The notes under the pieces are model-generated. The model ran no database searches and had not been told where the DNA came from. It saw only the letters and a list, made by a program, of their open reading frames with translations. This document shows positions 57,930-64,000 of a stretch of 64,000 nucleotides of DNA, piece by piece. The translations under genes were made by a program, and so were the position numbers. How positions within the stretch are numbered: position 1 is the stretch's first letter; the number at the start of each line of letters is the position of its first letter. The stretch spans positions 732,017,450 through 732,081,449 of the forward strand of contig NC_064615.1 in NCBI RefSeq assembly GCF_023898315.1, given 5' to 3'. Source of the stretch: Schistocerca nitens (Eukaryota > Arthropoda > Insecta > Orthoptera > Acrididae).

Positions 57930-58968
57930 TTAAAGGAAATAACATAAGAACAACCGACTTCATCAGTTTAAGACTGGAAGATAACGTCCTTCAAATGGTG
58001 CCCTTCTGTGATGAAGCACTCTTCCACTCTCGCACCAAAACTGTCGAACATCTTCTTCCCTAACATTGCAGGAGACAGGTTGTCGATTTTCTAGGTTATG
58101 ATCACCTTAAGTTCGCCCAATGAGTGGGGCTTGTTTCTGTAGACTCTAGATTTCAAGAAACCGCACAAGAAAAATGGCTCTGAGCACTATGGGACTTAAC
58201 AGCTATGGTCATCAGTCCCCTAGAACTTAGAACTACTTAAACCTAACTAACCTAAGGACATCACACAACACCCAGTCATCACGAGGCAGAGAAAATCCCT
58301 GACCCCGCCGGGAATCGAAACCGGGAGCACAAAAAAAAGTCACAAACGCTTAGATCATGGGAGTGTGCTGGCAATGCAATTTCCCCGAAACGTGAGATTA
58401 CTCGGCCACGAAACTTACTTTTCAAGAAGTCCATCAACTCATTGGCTGTATGGGCAGTTGCTCCACCCTGCTTGAACCACATTCTACTGCACACTAAGCG
58501 TTTTCTCCGAAGTTCAAGGATCAGGAGGTTTTGTAACATCAACAGCTAATGTTGCGAATTAACCGTAACAGTTCGACCACTCTCTTCAAAGAAGTATGGC
58601 CCAATGACACAAGTTCTTCCTACATCACACTACCACAGTGACCTTAGGACTGTGCAGAGGACATTCATGCAGTTCTTCTGGATTTGTGGCTGATCAGTAA
58701 CGAAAGTTCTGTTTCTTTATATAACCGTCCAGATGAAAATGCGTCTCGTCGCTCATCACGAAAATTTTTTCATCTGCCATCAAATCAATTATTTGTTTTG
58801 AAAATGCTTTCCGCTTTGCATAGTCATTGGGCTTTAACTCCTGGACAACAGCCATTGTATACAGATGGAAATGCAGATCGAACCGCAAAATTCGTCTTAC
58901 CGAGCGGTCAGACATATGCAAAGCAGCAGCTTGTTTATGCGTCGACAGTCGAGTACAGGCTTCCACAG
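57930..58968 (-). pseudogene. IS630/mariner-type transposase relic, cut by an LTR element
   Basis: The minus strand gives the HTH end DRSVRRILRFDLHFHLY near 58,900, then NDYAKRKAFSKQIIDLMADE, SDETHFHLDGYIKKQNFRY (first catalytic Asp kept) near 58,720, WFKQGGATAHTANELMDFLK near 58,470 (second Asp lost, Gly in its place) and DLSVCDFFL. The N-terminus is cut at 58,968 by the 5' LTR of the element to its right. A SINE interrupts the C-terminal part at 58,175-58,326. Confidence 0.8.
58175..58326 (-). mobile_element. tRNA-derived SINE, LM1-like body with a different head
   Basis: Minus-strand SINE with the LM1-like 3' body (GGGGACTGATGACCATAGCT) but a different head: the tRNA-like part reads CCCGGTTTCGATTCCCGGCG and continues GGGTCAGGGATTTTCTCTGC. 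It is 5'-truncated. The TSD GCACAAGAAAAA (58163-58174) versus GCACAAAAAAAA (58327-58338) has one mismatch. Confidence 0.8.
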
Positions 58969-60064
58969 TGTAACGGAACATATTAAATGCTTTAGTTTAA
59001 TGAAGTATGCGATACCCTCCAAATTCAACCAGTTTAACGAGTATTTATGATTATAGAAAAGTTATTGTGTATGTTAACAATGATTGCACAACATGTTTCC
59101 ATAAACAGTCAACCCATTAAATTATACTGAATAACTGACCCACACAAAAGTTAATTTCACTTGATCACTGATACAGAAAATGTCATCATGTAAAAACACT
59201 AAGTTTATCTTAAATAATTAATATGAAGTACGAAAAATAGTGGCCAACTTAGGTATTTTGGATCCCCTTAAATAAAAATCACCCAGTGAAACCTATTTGT
59301 TCACTAGGAGCGTTTTCACTCAGTATTCACGTAATCAATCCTATTTTAGACGAAAACCAATGTAATTCTTAATAATTCATGTTACTTACTTATTTATGCA
59401 AATTAGAGAAGTCAATTGACAAACTTCTAAAAAACGGCCTGTTTGTAACAGAGAATTATTCTGTCAAGTCAACAAATCTGTCTGTCATTTTCATAACATG
59501 TTAAATTATGTCACTTGATGCAAATTAATAACTTATCTGCACAAATTATGATAACAGGTGTACATGTGACTTATAAACTATATCTCTTTTTAGTAGTTCT
59601 TTGACAGTGTTATAAATACAAGCAGCAAGAAGGGTCGAGGGCGCAATCGGAAAGTCACTTTGGTAAAGTGTGTTTGTGTGTTACTGTTTCAGGTGGATAA
59701 ACAATGCAAAGAACATGTAAAGGAAGCACTACTTTGTGTTGTGTCATGTTCTTTGGTGGACAGTGGAATTAAGATGGCCACCAGAGTAATAAATATTTGA
59801 AGTTAACATATTTGTTGGTTTCGCTCGTTCTTTATCATCAAAAGCACATAAAAAACACGGGACCTCATGTTTTTAACCCTAGACAACCAGATGTAGAGCC
59901 AGCATCAGCATCGAGACACAGCAGCGATCCAGCAAGCAGCAGCGATTACCACAGTGCATTTTGATGGTGCCAACCTAACATCAAGAGCTAACAAATTCCG
60001 TAAATTGGAGTGAAATAGTGCGATTATAGCAAGTAGGAATATCTACGACTAGGCGACCATTACA
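58969..60064 (+). mobile_element. 5' LTR of the right-hand LTR element
   Basis: A 1,096-bp LTR starting TGTAACGGAAC and ending CCATTACA, so the ends form a short inverted repeat TGTAA/TTACA. The first 28 bases recur at 63,973 with one difference, proving the repeat. A TATA-like TTATAAATAC near 59,612 and an AATAAATAT near 59,788 fit promoter and poly(A) positions. The primer-binding site follows four bases after the end. Confidence 0.9.
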
Positions 60065-60068
60065 AAAG

Positions 60069-60086
60069 TGGGGGCTTGTCCGGGAT
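60069..60086 (+). promoter_or_regulatory. Primer-binding site, tRNA-Pro type
   Basis: TGGGGGCTTGTCCGGGAT matches the tRNA-Pro primer-binding site known from murine leukaemia virus at 17 of 18 positions. It starts four bases after the LTR. Confidence 0.8.
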
Positions 60087-60420
60087 CTTTAAGTGCATCG
60101 ATGATAATAGTGCAGTGATAAATTTCGTAAGTGCTTAGCACTCCAAAAAAGTTTATTTGTGCAGTGTGGCAACAGTGAAAATATGTCAAAGTGAAAAAAA
60201 AAAGTGTGTATGTGCAACTACGAAAATCTATCATCACACCGCTCGGAAGATTAACGTCTGGATTATGTCAATGGAATTCATCAATCAAGACTTCAGTTTC
60301 GATAAAACCGAATAAAATTGAAGAAAGCCAACAAGAACACTGACCACGACATCATAGCATAGCTACATAAAGCAAGGTATTTTGTTGTTTTTGTTGTCAT
60401 TTACAAAATTAATAGTGAAC

Positions 60421-61770
60421 ATGTCTCTACCTGAGAGTGATGAGATCGTAGGAAATGTAAAAATTGAACCAGGGGATGGTGAACAATTAAACTTAACAGA
60501 GTGGCTAGCAGAGTTTGCAACTCAAATAAGCTCGAAACTTAAACAATCGAGTGAACAAGTAAGTTTGAAACTTAAAGAAAACACAGATAGACCGGATAAG
60601 TTAAGTTAGAATTTTGATCTATTAAGTACTCATCTCAATGCGAAGTGTGAGGAAATTAAAACTACCCTCAGTAAGGACACTAGAGAACAGTTGATGCACT
60701 TCAGAAAAGAATTTCAAGTTAAAGTTGAAAGTTTAAATGAAAACATACAAGCTAACACAGACAGCATTGCTGTCATCTACAACAGAGTAGATACTGAAGT
60801 TGAAAGATTAGATCAGAGAATAGACAAAACATCAGAAAACCTTAAACAAGAATACAACCTGTATATCACTAATGTAGATACAAAAGTAGAAAATATACAC
60901 ACTAAATATACACATTTGGAGGACGCATTGATGTCCAAACAAACGATTTGCAATCAAAATACAATGTATGGGCACATCCAAGTGAAATGCTTTCCTGGTG
61001 AAAATCTGCACCCTATTGACTTTATTCACCAATGTAAGGATATGTTTGTTGTAGGAATGTCAGATAACATAAAAATTAAGTTAGTAAAACGGTTTCTAGA
61101 AGGGGAGGCCCTATCCTGGGCAAATGAGAATAATGATTCTTGGATTACTTTGGAAGAGTTTGAAGCTAAATTTATTTGCAAATTTTGGTCAAAATCCATA
61201 CAAGCCAGATTAAAGTCAGAATTTCTAAATGGACCAGTGTATAGAGGGAAAGTAGGGGGAATGCAAAAATTTTGCAGAGATCAATTGAAAATACTTGCTC
61301 ATTTGAATAACTCTTTTGATATTATGACACAAATTGATGTTTTAAAAAGAAGGTTACCAGATTGACTGCAGTGGGAATTGGTCCATGGACCAGACAATTC
61401 AATGGAAGAGTTCCTGAAATTTGTAGATAGATTAGATAGGGCCTTGGAAAGAGAAAATAACCAAAGTTTTGGCTCTGGCAACAACCAGTATGGGGGGTGG
61501 AACAGGGATGTAAATAGAGATTATAATGGGAGGAGAGACTTTGAAAATTCCGGAAATAATGCTCCAAATAGGAGAGATAGGAGATATGAAAATGATTTCA
61601 GAAACAATACACAGGAGGGAGGATGGAGGAGAGATAACAGGAATGATAGAAATAGATATTGGGGAAGAGAACAAGATAGAAGGGGGTTTGTTGAAACTAG
61701 TGAACAAAACGACAACTACAAACGGACAGACCAAGGGAACCAGCCGGGAAACGGTGGACAGTCCCACTAG
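60421..61770 (+). pseudogene. gag of the right-hand LTR element, two nonsense codons
   Basis: One frame runs from ATG 60,421 to TAG 61,768, broken only by TAG at 60,607-60,609 and TGA at 61,363-61,365. The N-terminal third is acidic to neutral with heptad repeats (VDTEVERLDQRIDKTSENLK), likely a coiled coil. Residues around 61,090-61,240 show the retrotransposon Gag core: KLVKRFLEGEALSWANEN, WITLEEFEAKFICKFWS and a basic AR/LKSEF segment. The C-terminal part is rich in N, R, D and G (NRRDRRYENDFRNN), suited to nucleic-acid binding, with no CCHC knuckle. The ORF continues open through both stops, so each is a single lesion or a readthrough site. Confidence 0.85.
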
Positions 61771-62946
61771 ATGTCCGTAGTTTTGGGACTAGACAATATC
61801 ATGACAGGACAACACATAACCGAAACTGGAAAAGGAGAGGATACAATGTAAAGAGTAAATACCATGAAAATACTGATGTTGTTAGAATGAATAAATTAGA
61901 ATTTAATAAAAGGTTTTGGGATACTATGAGTAAAAGTGATACAGTTAATAAAAACAGTGTTCAAGCACAGGTAGTTAGTGAAAGTGCAGACGTTGAAGGT
62001 ATTGCAGAGTTCCATAGTTGGGCTGAAAAAGATACTGGTGTTAATAACAAGTCAGACACACCACAAATAGAATCTATTTTGGGGGGTTTATTTGATAAGA
62101 AGGGGGATGACGAAGTGTTTAATGGAGCCAAAGACTCAATTGCTGAGATTCAGATACATAGGGGGGAAACTGAAGATGGGGTTGTTGTGGAGGAGGAGGA
62201 GGAAGAAGTAATAGAGGGACATTTAAATAATGATCCTAAATCAAGTGATGTTATTGATGAGAGTGTGGAGGAAGAAATAAAAGTATTTGTAGAATTGAAA
62301 AGTGATTATGTGGTAAAGGTAAGTGATGTGACAAACATGGGTAATAATGAGGTTAATTTAAGTGGAATGCAGACTAGGGAATGTGTATCTGAGGACAAGC
62401 TATTGCCTATTGGGAACTATGAAACACTAATCTATGAGAATGGTAATAATAATAATATTAAAGAAAATATAAAGGGATGGAATGTAAATGTGTGTTTTCA
62501 AGAAAAAGGGGAAAAGTTTTTAGAAGTTTTGTGGAACAACTATGGGAACTGTATAAACAAAGATGCCTTTTGGAAAGAATTAGCAAAGGTAAGTGCAACC
62601 TTGTATCCTATATGGTGGATAAGAATCCATAGTGGACTTTATAAAAAAATGGGGTGAAAACAGTAGTTTGTTGAGTGGCAACACAGTGTTAAGAGGAACA
62701 GATGAAAACAAAGGTTTATGTTTAAATGTCAGTGCTTTGCAAACAGAGAGGGATGTGGCTAAATGTAGGAAAGAGACATTAGACTTAGGAACTAAAGAAA
62801 TTGAAAATGATCTATTGTTTGAAAATACTGAAATAGACAAAGATGTTGAATACAGTTACTTACCCATTTTCCGTAAAGCATGTTATCAGCAAAGATTTTT
62901 ACTGGGTGTGTCAAATAGCAACTACCACTCATCCTACATACCCTGA
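61742..62946 (+). pseudogene. Acidic second frame after gag, in the pol position
   Basis: A frame shifted by -1 relative to gag overlaps its end, as pol does in many Ty3/Gypsy elements. It begins about GKRWTVPLDVRSFGTRQYHD and continues through MNKLEFNKRFWDTMS at 61,887 to the TGA at 62,657. The rest (62632-62946) lies in another frame, across an A7 run near 62,643. The protein is rich in D, E, N and V, including VVEEEEEEVIEGHL near 62,195. No DTG protease, RT, RNase H or integrase motif is present. It may be the spacer that precedes protease in related elements, left by an internal deletion. Confidence 0.6.
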
Positions 62947-63960
62947 AAAAGTTCCAGATCTCTGAGACAATGTTTGTATATTTTTATTGTCACTATTGAA
63001 TATTAAATTTGGAGACATCTTCTTTACTTGGAAGGGGCAAGTTTAAACATGCACCCAAAGAGGTGACAAACATTTATTACTTTCTGTTTGTATTGTTGAA
63101 TATGGGACATACTTGCACCAAATATAAAAGACAATGTAAAAAATTGTTGTGCAAGACCCATCATTTTGTTACTATTCTTTTCTTAGGCATAAGATTTGTG
63201 TACAATTTTCTACAGCTAATCAGATGTTCACCAAGTTTGATGTTTGTGTTATGTTCTGACCAATTTAGGTATGCAATTTTGGTATTCATATGTTCTTGTA
63301 CTATCTTGACTATGTGGCTCAATGGGAGACAATATTAAATAAAAACTTTTCTTTTTTTTTCAAATGCATATTATATTCATACATGTGACTTCTCTAGTGT
63401 TTGTGTTTATACATCATGTCCATACTTATAATTATGTTCTTTGTTTTCATATCCTTTATGTGGCTCAAAAAGAGCAGACAGTTGCAATATTTTCCTATGG
63501 ACATCTGACCTGTCCATCTATGTAATATATTTATGTTCCTTCTATTATCTTGATTATTCTGTGACTCAATGAGAGCTGACTTTGAAATAATTTACATATA
63601 TATTTTTTATATATCTTAAGATCGCATGTGACATATTTGTGTCTGTTTTTGATCATTTTCCATGTGTCTCACTGGGAGCAAAGATTAACAGTTCTTTTTC
63701 TTTTTTACTTTCATATATTACTAAATATTTTTATTATGCTGTCATACTGAGAGCCGTAACACAAAGTGCATTTGAAACAACAAAACTAAAATATTTGCAG
63801 GAAAAATCATTTTGAAACGGTGTAACAGTCATTGTATACATACACATTATGCATAGTAAAACAAAAAAAATTATTAAAGTAGTACTTTTCCAAATTTTAA
63901 CCATTTGACACATTTGTCCTAGTCGGCTAATATCATTAACATTCTGTAAATGATATTACC
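62947..63960 (+). repeat. Non-coding 3' region with degenerate tandem repeats
   Basis: A motif GTGGCTCAATGGGAGAC recurs in degraded form near 63,313, 63,459, 63,561, 63,663 and 63,744, at spacings of about 147, 102, 102 and 80 bp. AT-rich sequence separates the copies. The 109-codon frame at 63009-63338 is Cys- and Leu-rich and shows no family motif; it overlaps the repeats and is probably not a gene. Confidence 0.6.
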
Positions 63961-63961
63961 C

Positions 63962-63972
63962 GAGGGGGGTAT
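63962..63972 (+). promoter_or_regulatory. Polypurine tract
   Basis: GAGGGGGGTAT lies directly before the 3' LTR start, where plus-strand DNA synthesis would be primed. Confidence 0.75.
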
Positions 63973-64000
63973 TGTAACGAAACATATTAAATGCTTTAGT
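63973..64000 (+). mobile_element. Start of the 3' LTR
   Basis: The last 28 bases, starting TGTAACGAAACATATT, match the first 28 of the 5' LTR with one difference (A instead of G at the eighth base). The LTR continues beyond the window. Confidence 0.95.

Noticed and set aside
61432..61767. 111-codon minus-strand ORF rich in S, P and I
   Set aside because: Antisense of the N/R/D-rich end of gag.
63009..63338. An env-like membrane protein in the 3' part of the right LTR element
   Set aside because: The 109-codon frame has hydrophobic stretches but no signal peptide, cleavage site or family motif, and it overlaps degenerate repeats.
1..64000. CRISPR array, operon or phage-type system
   Set aside because: No regularly spaced repeats with unique spacers and no bacterial gene organisation; the sequence is eukaryotic repeat DNA.

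Overview
The window looks like intergenic DNA from a large, transposon-rich insect genome, most likely an orthopteran (locust or grasshopper). The inference rests on several tRNA-derived SINEs resembling the locust LM1 family, as I remember it. An RTE/CFDP2-type LINE present in at least four copies, a 5S-headed SINE, and abundant Tc1/mariner, piggyBac, hAT and Harbinger remnants fit the same picture. I found no convincing host gene, no intact tRNA or rRNA gene, no CRISPR array and nothing bacterial. Nearly every long reading frame is transposon-derived or a shadow of one. No database was searched; family names come from protein motifs, terminal repeats and target-site duplications (TSDs) read by eye.

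Layout. 1-2330: the 5' end of a Ty3/Gypsy element on the minus strand (protease, gag, primer-binding site, short LTR), cut by the left edge. Its LTR abuts a 5S-rRNA-headed SINE (2331-2653). 3.7-5.8 kb: 3' end of a CR1/L2-like LINE and a PIF/Harbinger transposase relic. 6.0-6.65 kb: a long hairpin MITE. 7-13.5 kb: decayed sequence with a 120-bp duplication, a purine-rich tract, a tRNA-like promoter repeat and an antisense LINE. 14.08-15.74 kb: a mariner element carrying a TSD-flanked SINE-like insert. 16-23.5 kb: an unnamed transposon-associated gene, two SINEs, a minus-strand LINE and an IS630/mariner relic. 25.7-29.0 kb: a near full-length RTE LINE. 29.4-33.0 kb: two almost identical Tc1 elements flanking a Harbinger relic. 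35.3-36.7 kb: a MITE and a tRNA-headed SINE.

Two nests follow. At about 36.9-43 kb an old minus-strand LINE holds a solo LTR, a hAT element (itself holding a SINE) and a younger RTE LINE, each with its own TSD. At about 45.1-51.4 kb an old RTE LINE is split by a minus-strand LINE. That LINE is split by a piggyBac element (which contains a LINE tail) and by a 1.36-kb LTR-like insert. 51.6-54.6 kb holds a decayed Gypsy pol interrupted by a MITE and a GIY-YIG fragment. 55.3-58.97 kb holds SINEs and two DNA-transposon relics. From 58,969 to the right edge lies an LTR element with a 1,096-bp 5' LTR, a tRNA-Pro-type primer-binding site, gag, an acidic second frame, a polypurine tract and the start of the 3' LTR, but no recognisable protease, reverse transcriptase or integrase.

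The elements do not form a pathway. They form a stratigraphy of insertions. The most interesting points are SINEs with different Pol III heads on a shared body, a Gypsy LTR ending within about 2 bp of a 5S-like transcription start, a pol-less LTR element with LTRs, PBS and PPT present, and a foldback element whose two arms both encode the end of a transposase.
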